DNA of 64,000 nucleotides from Cryptomeria japonica (taxonomy: Eukaryota > Streptophyta > Pinopsida > Cupressales > Cupressaceae): assembly GCF_030272615.1 (NCBI RefSeq), contig NC_081407.1, forward strand, positions 264,170,574 to 264,234,573, written 5' to 3'. The position numbers were made by a program, and so were the translations under genes. Below, piece after piece: positions 24,589-36,100 of this stretch (position 1 is its first letter; each line of letters opens with the position of its first letter). The notes below the pieces were generated by a model. That model was not told where the DNA came from. It saw nothing but the letters and a program-made list of their open reading frames with translations, and ran no database searches.

Positions 24589-25004
24589 AACGAAGAACCA
24601 ATGAATCACAAGTAATGCAGAATCCACTTCCATCAAATAGGTTAAGGGTATTGCCCCCATTTTAGGCATGAATTTGAAAAAGCGGGATGCAAGACGCATG
24701 AAATACTATCCTTGATTGCAGATCAATAACAAGCCATGGTTTGGACGGATGGACGAGTGAATGAAATGAACGTGATCCCAACAAGTCTGAAAGAAAATGG
24801 AGCCATAGCCTTTACGAGTGGGGCCTGTTTGCTAGGTTTTCACCATTGCACTTACCCAAGGTGCCACGGGAGTGGTTGTTCACCATTTGGATGCATGATT
24901 TTTCTCTTTACTATTTTGATTTTTTTGTATTTTCTTTAGGACATTTATCTGAATGTTTTTGATGTTTTTGCCGATATGTATGGGAGCCTGATGCTCTGTG
25001 CAGC
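24589..25004 (-). other. 3' spacer of H next to the integrase stop
   Basis: About 400 bp of non-coding sequence between the tandem repeat and the gag-pol stop. No feature recognised. Confidence 0.55.
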
Positions 25005-25619
25005 TTATGTATTAAATCGTTTGAGGTGCATGTTGTTGATCAGATTTGCTAGCGGTTCTCCTTCAGAAGTAGCCAACTGGTATGCCCTGGACCCAAATAC
25101 AATAGTAATAACATATGGACACAGCCAATTTGATTCAAACTTTCCCTGATGTTCTCGATTGGGTTGGTTACGAGGATTTTCTCGAAGAACAAGATCACCT
25201 ACCTCGAATGTACGAGGTCTAACCCGATGATTATAGCTTCTGCTCATGCGTTGTTGATAGGCCTTGAGGTGATTGTATGTAGCTTGTCGCTTCTCATCAA
25301 GTAGCTCTAAATCTTGGAGACGGGATACTCTGTATGCTTCATCATCTATGAGATTGTGTAAGGAAACCCATAGAGATGGTATCTTGACCTCAATAGGTAA
25401 GATAGCTTCTGCACCATAGACCAGTGAGTAGGGAGTTGCGCCTGTAGGGGTTTGAATGCTAGTTCAATATGCCCATAGTGCTGGATTCAATTGAACATGC
25501 CAATAACGACCGGCATCATTGACTATCTTCTTAAGGATTCTTAATATGTTCTTGTTTGGTGCTTCAGCCTGACCATTGCCTTGTGGGTAATAGGGAGTGG
25601 AAAAGTGGTGTTGGATGTG
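25005..25619 (-). pseudogene. Element H integrase, C-terminal part (after the F insertion)
   Basis: Continues the integrase core right after the insertion of F: the third catalytic residue lies in PQGNGQAEA (about 25575), followed by a stop at about 25462, GATPYSLVYGAEAILP, and the C-terminal tail (RSYNHRVRPRTFEVGDLVLR, GKFESNWLCPYVI) ending at 25005. GDLVLR and the P-Y-V block are the usual C-terminal integrase signatures of Tat-type gypsy elements. The sense reads straight on from 33186 once F and one target copy are discounted. Confidence 0.93.
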
Positions 25620-25624
25620 AAACT
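25620..25624. repeat. Target site duplication of F, left copy (AAACT)
   Basis: AAACT precedes the 5' LTR of F and AACCT (33181-33185) follows the 3' LTR, one mismatch. The left copy fits the integrase reading frame and the right copy does not, so the right copy has mutated. Confidence 0.85.
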
Positions 25625-26743
25625 TGTTGGCATTTTTTTTTATTATGTTGTGATTGTCATTGATGGATACACACTTGCATTGAGATCACTTTTATATGTA
25701 TGAGTTATGCTCAACCGGCAATTGTTTCCAACCGGTATGATGCATTATAGTCTTTAGACTATCGGTGTTTTGCAGAATGTGTTTACCAGTCTAAAGTAGT
25801 ATGTTGACCCCAAGCGGTTCGAGGTACTCAAGCGGTACAAAGGATCAAAGTGGCAGAACACATAATTCCCAGTCTTCATTTTTGTCAAATCAGCAACCGG
25901 TATTTTGTATGAACTGGTAATACTCTGTGATGAGTTACCAACCAACATTTTGTGATGAGTTACCATCCACCGATTGTTTGATGGGGCTGAGACTTTAACG
26001 GTGCTTTTTGTGTCGTGTTACAGAATATGTCTAGATGCATTGAACCTAGGAAATTATAATGTAATCCTATTGGATCGACATAAAATCGGATTCCTTTATA
26101 AGGACATCATGTCTAGGGTTTTATGTTGTTGCTAGGGTTTAAGGTGGTTGATGAGTTAGAGAGAGTGCGAATGTGTAGAAGACTAAAGTAATGCTGGAAT
26201 GCACTAGGAACGAGCTATCAAGGATCTAACCAAGCAATTTGTGCTATTTGCTAGATCACTCACTTGTTGATTACTCACATCTTCGACAAGTCTAAAGCCC
26301 TTAACCGGGTAGGCCCAAAAGCCTTTTGTAAATCCTCTAACAAGGTGGTTCACATCTATGGATCTAAAATCCTCTAGCAAGGTAGTCTTTAATCAAACTT
26401 ATCTCCTAATAGAGATTGAGATTCCTAACAAGATCTATTTTGGTAAAGAACATTATATGACCTTAACTAGTCTGACTTTAACCGGTCTAGTTCCTATTCT
26501 GCAGATAGTTACTTGTGAGTTCCATCTCACCGTCATTTTTCCCATTTGGGTTTCCACATCAAAATCTCTTGTGTTATGGTGTTTGTTCTTCTATGGGTGA
26601 ATGCATTATTTGCTATTTGGTTTGCATGTGTGCTAACCGGTTTGTCTGCTAAACTGTTTTACCGATTTACTGGTAGTCTAGTAAAGTGTTTAAGTACATT
26701 GATTTTTGACATACTAATTCACCCCCCCTCTTAGTATTCATCA
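25625..26743 (+). repeat. 5' LTR of element F
   Basis: 1119 bp, TGTTGGCATTTTT...TATTCATCA, homologous along its length to 32102-33180. It carries an extra 28-bp copy of a TTTTGTGATGAGTTACC block near 25941-25968 that the 3' LTR lacks. TATA-like CTTTATAAG at 26094-26102, with the same box in the 3' LTR near 32547. ACCGG-type motifs are frequent. Confidence 0.95.
26094..26102 (+). promoter_or_regulatory. Putative TATA box of F
   Basis: CTTTATAAG, conserved in both LTRs, about 470 bp into the LTR. Confidence 0.5.
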
Positions 26744-26757
26744 ATTGGTATCAGAGC
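26744..26757 (+). other. Primer-binding site of F (initiator tRNA-Met)
   Basis: ATTGGTATCAGAGC directly after the LTR; an exact plant initiator tRNA-Met primer site. Confidence 0.93.
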
Positions 26758-26793
26758 TAGCCTTTCTATAAGTCTAACCACTTAGAAAAAGAT

Positions 26794-28071
26794 ATGGGGG
26801 AATACACTATAAGGAAGCTTACTCATCGACTCACTCAGTCTGAGCAAGCCTATGATGATCTTATGGTCAAATATAAGGCCTCTCAGGCAAAAAGGAGAGA
26901 ACATGCTGAAAAACTGATGGAGCTATCTGAAAATAGTTCTTCTGATGATGTGGACATGGAAGCCCTGATTCAAGAAGTAGAAAAGTTGAATGAATCCAAT
27001 TCCAACTCGAGAAAAGAGTTGGAAGGACTGATTATTCGAATGTGCCAAGAGCTTGAGAACCGGAGGAAAGCTAAAGATCTGGTAAAAGACAAAGATCATG
27101 AAATATCCAAGCTGAAGCGAGAGATCAGTGCCCTAATTGCTCAACTCTATGTGAGCAAAGTGGAAAAGGAAGACATGCAAGGAAAACTGAACATAGCCAT
27201 CTCCAAGAATGCAAACTTGATGGAAACAAATGTTGCTATTTTCAAAGAACTCTCTAAGTTAAAGGAAATACTTGCTAAGTTCAACAAGAGTATTGTTAAG
27301 CTAGAGCAAAAGCTTGAATCTGCAAAACCTGTCAAGAATACTGATGGACTTGGTTATTCCGATCATGAGGAAGGTGAGACCTCTAGTACAAATGATGGAG
27401 TATCAAAGAAACAACCGACATCAAAGGATAAAGGTAAGAAAAATTTCAAACCTGTTTACTTTAACTATCTTAAAGAAGGACATACTGCTAATGTATGTAG
27501 GAGTAAGGCTTTTAATAATTTTCCTTAGTTTATAAACAATGTACCTAGATCCAATAAGTTCAATGGTAATTGTTATGCATGCAACAATTTTGGGCATAGA
27601 GCATCTGAATGCAGGTTTGTTATGAACAACACTAGAAGATATCCTCAGAGGACTCAAGGAGTTGGTCCAGAACCCTTTGTGAACCGGAATCACAACCGGT
27701 TTAATGCCTTTAATCATCATTCAGGAAGCGATGGCTATCAAGTAGCAACCGGATGGAGAGAAAACTGTTGGATTTGCTATGGCCATGGTCACACAGCTAC
27801 AACATGCAAAAGGAAGAGTGGAAACATGAATAATGGACCTTGGAGAGCACCTGGAATGGTCTGCTATCATTGCAACAAACCGGGTCACTTTTCCATATTA
27901 TGTAGAACAAGAAAGAACATATTGGATGACATACTAGTCGCTCCGAAAGGAAAGATTGATATTGACACTATTCAAGCAGATATGAACAAAACCTCGAAGA
28001 AGAAACCAGCAGTGTTGCAAGAAGATCCAGTTTCTGCACCTAGTGTGGAAATGACAGAATCGGTGAACTAA
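26794..28071 (+). pseudogene. Element F ORF1: Gag-like coiled-coil, zinc-knuckle protein (one stop)
   Basis: 425 residues in one frame from ATG 26794 to TAA 28069-28071, with one internal TAG at 27526-27528. Residues 1-180 are a charged coiled coil (heptad-like Leu/Ile/Lys/Glu). Then comes a GLGYSDHEEGETSS linker, then four CCHC units: a degenerate one (YFNYLKEGHTANVC), CYACNNFGHRASEC (about 27576), CWICYGHGHTATTC (about 27769) and CYHCNKPGHFSILC (about 27861). The usual N-terminal capsid fold of copia Gag is missing. Expected role: RNA binding and assembly. The linker and coil resemble the Gag extension of element A (GIGFEVGQSS), which suggests derivation from such a Gag. Confidence 0.85.
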
Positions 28072-28514
28072 GCATCAAAAAAGCTTAGGGGGAGCAAATG
28101 GTGAAATGTTTCGAACCCTTGGTTTATACCGATAAAAGACCTTAACCAGTATGTGATACCTGTCATTTGGAAGAAGACTAGAAACAGTAATAGGCAAATT
28201 AGGGTTTATGCCCTAATGGTGGAGCATTTATTACGGTAGGTGAGGAATATGTTTAAAAGGAATTTTCAAATCATTTCTCACTATCATTTTTTGAGCGAAG
28301 AAGTTTTTCAAGTGCAGAGTGAAGAAAAAGTGATTTGTGTTGCGAGTCAAAGAAATTTTGAAACCCTGAAGAAGATTCAGAAGCAATTATCAAACAGTCA
28401 AGAGAGGAACTCAAAGCAGTGATTCAACAACCCACAAAGTGTGAGGCGAAGTGGAATTTGCAAGCCCTAAATTCTCAATTTTCGAAAGGTATTTCTCGAG
28501 TTTTCTATTCTATC

Positions 28515-31500
28515 ATGGCTTCTTCATCTCATGATAGTTCTAGTGCAACTATTGATTCTATGGACTTAATACAATGAAAGTTGAAATACAATGCCTTGTC
28601 TCAAGTACCGACCAGTGTGATAGTGGAAGAAGTCATTTCTGATTATATAGATTGTAAAATTGAAGACCTAGGGTCTCTTGCAATCCATTCTTAGCTAGGT
28701 CTATTCTGTGAGAAGGATAAAAAGATCAAACCAGAGTATAGCATCTTGGAGAAGAAGAAGCTTCACAATGCGGTTTACTTCCTAGAGGATTTCTCAGATG
28801 ACCACATTCGAATCATTCTGAGCAGAGTTCATGGTGACAAGATGTATCTTGAGAGAACACATGATATCACACCGCAAGCTATTCAGGTCGTCACCAGTTT
28901 CTGTAATACAGGGGAAGTGCCAGCCCTAAGGAAGGTTAGCAAGACTGAAATGTTCAAACTCACCGGTTCAGTGAGCGACTCATGTGGCATGACCGTCAAC
29001 TCAATTAAGGATGATATGGTCAAGTATGCCTACATGGTGATAGGCTACCAGACATTCTTTGCCAGTAGAATTAATTCTATCTCTGTTGTAGTTGTAAATG
29101 CCGCTTATGGGATGTTCAAGGAGGATGCATCGTTTGATCTATGCACCTATATGCAAAGACATTTTATGTTGAATCTTAAGTCAATCAAATAGGATAATGC
29201 ACTGAGATTCAAGTTTGGACAACTACTGGTAGGTTTATTCTTCTACTTCCAAGGTTATTTCCCAAGAGTTGGAGGTATTTAGTGGTCTGCCAACCAACCG
29301 GTTACCAAGCAGATCAAAGAGATCATGCGAGCAGTTGGAACCAGTTACCCTAAAGTTCTGAACAAGTACTTTGATGAGTTCAGAAGCAAGATGAGCCTAA
29401 GGATGAGGATATGCAGTGACATTGTCAAGAAATATGAAGAGGACATCTACTTTATCATCAAAGTGGATGAATGCTTAATGGAGGCTGTTGAGCCCAGACA
29501 GGAAGAAGTAGAGCCTATGGGCTATGAGGTAATGTATGATATGCTGGATGGGTATGCTTCTATCCTACTCGCCTCACCCCTTGATCCTAAGGCAAAGAGA
29601 ACCGACACCTATTTGGAAAGGGTTGCACCAGTTGTAGAACCCTCTGAAAAGAAAGGAAAGGTAGTGCCTTCGGCATCGGCACCGGTTACTGCAACTAGTC
29701 CTAAAGTGACCAAGTGGTCACCTGTGAAGAAGAAACTAGAAGCAACACCTATAAAAGTCTTCGAGAGGAAGAGGAAGACAAGGAATAATTCACCAGACTC
29801 AAAAGAAACTTTGTCTGAAGAAAAACCCAAGAAGACTAGGCAAACAAAGAAAAAGACAAAGAATGAACCGGCATCATCGACATTGGTAAATATTGACATT
29901 TCTTCCTACAAACCTTTGACACATTGTCAAAGAACTATAAAGAATATTAGGAGAAAAGTGCTGAATGATTTGATTGATTTTTATTATGATTTCAATGATG
30001 ATGAAAAGCAAGCAGTTGAATAGGAAATCATTAGGTATCTATGTGTTAATGATTGGTCACCTTCAGAAATTAGATCTGAGACACCAGATTCTTTGTACAA
30101 TTCTTTAGACAATAAATGGTGCATTGCCATAGAAAAGGAACAGGAAATGAGAGAGAAAATATTTGCTCAACATTTTCCTGATGTATCTAATTCAGAACTT
30201 TTTGAAGTTATGAATAAATACAAAGGCCTCTTCTTCATGAGAAGAAGAAGACTCCTGTTACTGGAAGGAAAGGGTCAAGAAGTGATCAAGGATACACATA
30301 GTCATGCTCAAGAAGCCCTTAAGATGCATCAAGTGGTTGAAGCCAATAGAAAAGTTGAGTGAGAACCGGAAACTGGCAAACTGGATGAGGTGTATGACAG
30401 TGAAGAATAACCGGTCACAGAACAAATGGACCCCATTGATGTAGATGCCTTAGAAGGTGAAAATTTTACTCGATATGCACCATTAGAAGCAATAGGATAG
30501 GAGAAGTAGGCAGAATAGGTAGAAAAGAAAAAGGAAGCAGAGGACAAAAAGGAAGAAGCAAAGAAGCAAGCGGAGGAGAAGAAGAAGGATGAAGAGGAGA
30601 AGAGGAAAAAGGAAGAGGAAAAGAAGAAGGATGAAGAGGAGAAGAGGAAATAGGAAGAGGAAAAGAAGAAGGATGAAGAGGAGAAGAGAAAGAAGGAAGA
30701 GGAAAAGATGAAGGATGAAGAGGAGAAGAGAAAGAAGGAAGAGGAGAAGAAGAAGAATGAAGAAGAAAAGAAGTGGAAAGATGAAGAAAAGAAAAAGGAA
30801 GAGGAGAAGAAGCAGTAGGAAGAGGAGCATAAGAAAAAGGACGAAGAAGAAGAGAAGTAGAGGAAAGAAGAGAAAAGGAAAATAGAAGAAGAGGAAAAGA
30901 AAAAGACAAAAGAGGAAAAGTTAAGAGCTACAGAGAAAGAAGAAGTGGCAAAAAGCACTCAGATGGAGACTCCAAAGGCAACCGGTAGTCAAGCCGAACC
31001 AGCTAACCTCACTAGTCTTGTTGACCTCCAGTCTGTAAACAAAATGGAGCTACTACAGAGCATTAAGGTTGCTCAAGAATGCCTTGAAGTGATAAGGAGG
31101 AAGAAGGAGCAAGATGTGATCCAAGCTGCGGTGGACACTCTTATCGGTTTGTTACCTAGCACAAACCTCCCCAATATTGATTCGTCATTGGGACAATTGA
31201 AACTCCAATGCACCATAGTGGATGATCAGGTGCAAAGCCTAGAAGAGGTAGCAGAGGCAAATGCCAAGAAAGAGCATCAAAAGGCTCTCAACATTTCCCT
31301 GGTGAAGAAGCTAAATGAGCTCCGATCTGATCTGCAAAAAGCTCAAAAGGACATAAGGAATGCTCTGGATGAGGGGAATCTACTACTGAGTAAGTTTTAC
31401 CAACCCCATCTCTTCTGTGATGATGTGCTTAAACAGAAGCAAAAGCTACAAACTGACTTGTAGTTATACATGAGCACCTTCAAGACGCCATATGACTCTT

Positions 31501-31829
31501 TTACAGCTTATGGGCAAACCATTCACCGGTTTCATATCCAGTCTACCAAAATAGAGTTGGAAATCAGCAACCAGACTCGAGATTTGCAGGAACTACAATT
31601 GGTTCTACTCCCATGCTTGCAAATACTTCAGAAATGTTATCTCAATCTGGATGCCTTAATGGTGACTCAAGAGATGAGCACAATAGACGCCATGGAAGAA
31701 CAAGTCTCCTAGATGGAGATAGAGAAAGAAGTGGCTACCTCCCTACTTGAGTCCTGGTCCTTATCTATGAAACAATTTTTGCATTTTTTTAAATCAATTT
31801 TTGACAAGTTTTATTCTTTATTGTCATAA
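28515..31829 (+). pseudogene. Element F ORF2: long protein of unknown function (in-frame stops only)
   Basis: One frame of 1105 codons from ATG 28515 (MASSSHDSSS) to TAA 31827-31829. More than a dozen TAG, TGA or TAA codons interrupt it, but no frameshift. Residues about 20-330 look globular (ILEKKKLHNAVYFLEDF, TPQAIQVVTSFCNTGEVPAL, YAYMVIGYQTFFASRINS). About 370-500 is basic, Pro/Ser/Lys-rich. About 660-810 is an extreme Lys/Glu stretch made of 14-residue repeats. About 810-1105 is helical (ECLEVIRRKKEQDV, LNELRSDLQKAQKD) and ends with KSIFDKFYSLLS. I recognise no enzyme, envelope or transposase motif. The long preserved frame shows it was once translated. Possible roles are a structural, RNA-binding or helper-recruiting protein, but none is supported directly. 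Confidence 0.75.
30590..30760 (+). repeat. 42-bp minisatellite encoding a Lys/Glu repeat in ORF2 of F
   Basis: About four 42-bp units starting AAGGATGAAGAGGAGAAG, encoding KDEEEKRKKEEEKK and variants, within a longer purine-only stretch (30500-30950). Period and phase keep the ORF2 frame, so repeat number could change without a frameshift. The reverse strand gives a 209-codon Ser/Phe-rich frame that is only its shadow. Confidence 0.85.
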
Positions 31830-32101
31830 AATCTTATTCTTTTAATACTAATGAAATAGGGGTTGGTCTGCAATATTATTTTTGTCATTGTTGGCAAAGG
31901 GGGAGAAGTATAAATTTTGAATATTTTGATGTATACTTTGATGTATACTTTCTGTTAAGAAGTATTATACATTGTATTTTCTACAAAAGGGATAGCGTAT
32001 ATGCTTAGGGGGAGTAATTTTGATTATGGCATATTTTTGTTGTAAGACACTTAGATGTCAAAATTTTCCTAAGTGTTGCCATCAATGCCAAAGGAGGAGA
32101 T
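31830..32101 (+). other. 3' untranslated region and polypurine tracts of F
   Basis: Non-coding. Purine tracts CAAAGGGGGAGAAG (about 31897), TTAGGGGGAGTAA (about 32007) and the LTR-adjacent CCAAAGGAGGAGAT (32089-32101). The sequence GTTGCCATCAATG (32075-32087) just before the tract recurs at the same place in B and E. Confidence 0.8.
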
Positions 32102-33180
32102 TGTTGGCATTTTTGATGATTATGTTGTGATTGTCATTGATGGACACACATTTGCATTGAGATCACTTTTATATGTATGAGCTATGCTCAACCGGAAATT
32201 GTTTCCAACCGGTATGATGCATTATAGTCTTCAGACTATCGGTGTTTTGCAGAATGTGTTTACCGGTCTTAAGTGGTATGTTGACCCCAAGTAGTTCGAG
32301 GATCTCAAGTGGTACAAAGGATCAAAGCAGCAAAACACATATTTCCCAATCTTCATTTTTGTCAAACCGGCAACCGGAATTTTGTATGAACCGGTAATAC
32401 TCTGTGATGAGTTACCATCCACAGATTGTTTGATGGTGTCGACACTTTAACGGTTCTTTTTGTGTCATGTTACAGAATATGTCTAGATGCATTGAACCTA
32501 GGAAATTATAATGTAATCCTATTGGACCAACATGAAATTAGATTCCTTTATAAGGACATCATGTCTAGGGTTTTATGTTGTTGCTAGAGTTTAAGGTGGT
32601 TGATGAGTTAGAGAGAGTATGAATGTGTAGAAGACTGAAGTAATGCTGGAATGAATTAGGAACGAGCTATCAAGGATCTAACCAAGCAATCTGTGTTATT
32701 TGCTAGATCACTCACTTGTTGATTACTCACATCTTCGACAAGTCTGAAGCCCTTAACTGGGTAGGCCCAAAAGCCTTTTGTAAATCTGCTAACAAGGTGG
32801 TTCACATCTGTGGATCTAAAATCCTCTAGCAAGGTAGTCTTTAATTGGACTTATCTCCTAATAGAGATTGAGATTCCTAATGAGATCTATTCTGGTAAAG
32901 AACATTGTATGACCTTAATCGTTCTGGTTCCTATTCTGTAGATAGTTACTTGTGAGTTCCATCTCATGTGGTTTTTCCCATTTGGGTTTCCACGTCAAAA
33001 TCTCTTGTGTTATGGTGTTTGTGCTTCTATGGGTGAATGCATTATTTTCTATTTGGTTTGCATGTTTGCTAACTGGTTTGTCTACTAAACTATTTTACCG
33101 GTTTACTAGTAGTCTAGTAAAGTGTTTAAGTACATTGATTTTTGACATACTAATTCAACCCCCCCTTTTAGTATTCATCA
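32102..33180 (+). repeat. 3' LTR of element F
   Basis: 1079 bp, homologous to 25625-26743 with scattered differences, ending TATTCATCA. The flanking AACCT (33181-33185) is the mutated right target copy. Confidence 0.95.
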
Positions 33181-33185
33181 AACCT

Positions 33186-36100
33186 TCTCACAGAGCTCAC
33201 AGACATCTTGATTTTTGAAAGGAAGCCCGTTATCTGTGATGATAGACATGGGTACACCATACTGACAGATGATGTAATTAAGGATGAATGAGGTGATCTA
33301 CTTGCCAGTAACTTGAGTAAGCGGAACAACTTCAATCCACTTTGTGAAGTATTTGGTGGCAGTAATGATGAACTTGTGGATGTTAGATGAAGATGGATGG
33401 ATTTTACCCACAAGGTCAAGTCCCCATTGGCAAAAGGGCCATGGTGTTGTGATTGGTTACAATTCCTGTGCTGGCACATGTATCAGGTCTCCATGAACTT
33501 GGCATTTTTTGCACTTTCTAACAAAGTAGTAGGAGTCTTTTTCCATGGATAGCCAATACTATCTAGTGTGCAAGAGTTTATTGGCTAGTGATAGATCGCT
33601 TGCATGAGTTCCACAAATTCCTTCATGTACCTCTTCCAAGGCCTTTGTTATCTCATCCTATTTTAGATGTCAAAGGAGAGTGCCATCAAGACTGCGTCAG
33701 TATAGGGTTTCAACAATAATGGTATATCGAGCGGTTTGGCGAATGAAGTTTTTATGTTGGTTATTTGATTGGTTAGGAGGAAGTGTGTGATCACGGAGGT
33801 AGGTGTAGAACTCACCATACCATGGGGATTCGGAACCAACAAGGCGACATATCATATCAAATTTGGGGATATCATAAGCGGGAATCCAAAGTTGTTTGAC
33901 CAAGAACTTGTAGTGTGTTGAAATCTGTGGAAGATCCAGGAGAGATGCAATGGTAGCCATAGCGTCAACAGCTCGATTCTGATCTTTGGGTATCTGCTCA
34001 AAAGTGATAGTAGTGAATTATGTTTTTAATTTGTTCACCATTTGTTTGTATGGCATGAGTTTGTCATCCTTGGTCTGATATTCATCTGTTGCTTGTCAAA
34101 TGACCAGTTGGGAGTCACCATATACTTGTAGTTCTTGTAACTTCCATTGTATAGCTAGCCCCAGTCCTATGATCAAGGCCTCATACTCAACTATGTTGTT
34201 TTTGCATGGAAATGTGAGCCTATAAGACTTCGGGATGCTATCACCTTGAGGTGTGATAAACAAAATGCTTGCCCTCAAGCCATGCCTAGTGTATGAACCA
34301 TCAAAGTATAGTTTCCATGGTTGTGCTGCTGTGATCATGAATATCTCTTCATCTGGAAAATTGGAAATGAGAGGATGATCACCTATGAGGGGAGCATCGA
34401 CCAACTGGTCTGCAATAACTTGGCCTTTGATAGCCTTACGGTCCGCATACTCATTGTCAAATTCACTTAGAATCATCATCCATTTAGCCAAGCGACCTGT
34501 CAATGCTTCTTTATTGAGTAAGTATTTGAGTGGATCAATCTTTGCAATTAGGTGTACTTTATGTGTTAACAAATAGTGCCTCAGTTTAGTGGTTGCCAAG
34601 ATTACTGCTAGGCAAGCTCACTCAATAAGTGTGTAATTGAGTTCATAGCCAACCAGTGTGTGAAAGATATAGTAAATAGCACAGTCTTTCCCTTCTGCAT
34701 TGTGTTGTGCCAATAGTACACCCAATGTTGTATTTATTGTTGATATATAGAGTAGTAGAGGCTTACTTGGATCTGGTGGGATTAGCAATGGTGTATTCAT
34801 GAGATAGTCTTTAAGCATCTGGAATACTTGTTGGCATTTGGTATCCCATTGAAAGCAGATGTTTTTTTGTAACAGGTGTGTAAATGGGTGACACTTATCT
34901 ACCAATTGTGCAATGCATCTTCGAATGGATTGTAGCTACCCTTGTAGTGTCCTTAGCTGACTGATGTTCTTTGGAGGTGGCATGTCCATGATTGCTTTGA
35001 CCTTTGCAGGGTCGACCTCAATGCCTTTGCTTGAGACAATGTATCCTTTAAGCTTCCCTAAGGTTACCCCAAAGACACATTTCTTTGGGTTGAGTTGAAC
35101 ATGATATTGTTCCAGTCTGTCAAAGATTTTCTCTAATATGTCTAGATGACCTTCTCTTGTTAGTGATTTTGCCAATAAGTCATCAACATAATCTTCCATT
35201 ATGGTATGTATCATATCATGAAATATGGTTGTCATTGCTCTTTGATACGTCGCTCCTGCATTCTTTAGACCAAAAGGCATTACATTCCAGCAGTATGTTC
35301 CCCACGGACATGTGAAGGTCATCTTATGTTGATCCTTTGGTGCGATCTTTATCTGATTGTACCCTGAAAATCCATCCATGAGTGAAAGCATGGTATGTCC
35401 TATTGTTAGGTCCACTATTATGTTGATGTTTGGTAGGGGGAAGTCATCTTTAGGACATGCTTTGTTCAGATCTCTGAAGTCAGTACAGATACGGATGCCC
35501 CCATTTGGTTTGTCGATAGGAACAATATTGGATATCCAATCTGCATAATCAATTGGTCGAATAAAACCAACATCTAGGAGTTTCTTAAGTTCTTCTTTGA
35601 CTAGAACTGCAATCTAGGGATGCATCTTGCAAATTTTCTGCTTGACAGGTTTGGCTCCTTCTACGATGATGAGGTGATGCATGACTAAATCAGGATCAAT
35701 CCCAGACATGTTTGTGTATGACCATACGAAGTTGATCTGATGCTTCTGGAAGAACTCTACAAACTTAGGTTGTTCCTCTGGAGTTAAAAGAGATGCCAAA
35801 TGTATGTGGTGAGGAGTTTCAGGAGTCCCCACATTGTATTCTTTTGTCTCCTCAATGAGAATTGTCGATCGTTCCTGTTGTGTACTAGAAGGGAGAATGT
35901 CAAACCTTTCATCCTCCGGTGCCTCAGAGATGTTTTCACCATCAGATGCACTCTTTCTTTTTACTTTTGTGGGATCAAACAGTGCCACAGTGTGGTTTTC
36001 ACTGGAAGATCCATGTTTTATTGTTATATTTATGTAGTTGAAAGGTTTGGCATCTTCCCCAAAGTATGTTGTGCTATTAAGTTCTATGGTGAATCCAGCT

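Larger units (their letters stand above)
25625..33180 (+). mobile_element. Element F: pol-less LTR retrotransposon with two ORFs
   Basis: 7556 bp on the plus strand, inserted in the integrase of H. 5' LTR 25625-26743, PBS 26744-26757, ORF1 26794-28071 (coiled coil plus zinc knuckles), ORF2 28515-31829 (unknown), 3' untranslated region with purine tracts, and 3' LTR 32102-33180. No protease, integrase, RT or RNase H can be found in any frame, so it must have depended on enzymes supplied by another element. ORF1 resembles the C-terminal half of copia Gag, and the PBS and LTR ends are those of the A/B group. Confidence 0.93.

Noticed and set aside
26744-26757. tRNA gene
   Set aside because: Only the short primer-binding complement is present; no cloverleaf is nearby. 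The same holds for 18545, 46182 and 57170.
30329-30958. 209-codon Ser/Phe-rich reading frame on the minus strand
   Set aside because: It is the complement of the Lys/Glu minisatellite in ORF2 of F; a purine-only strand leaves the opposite strand free of stops by composition.
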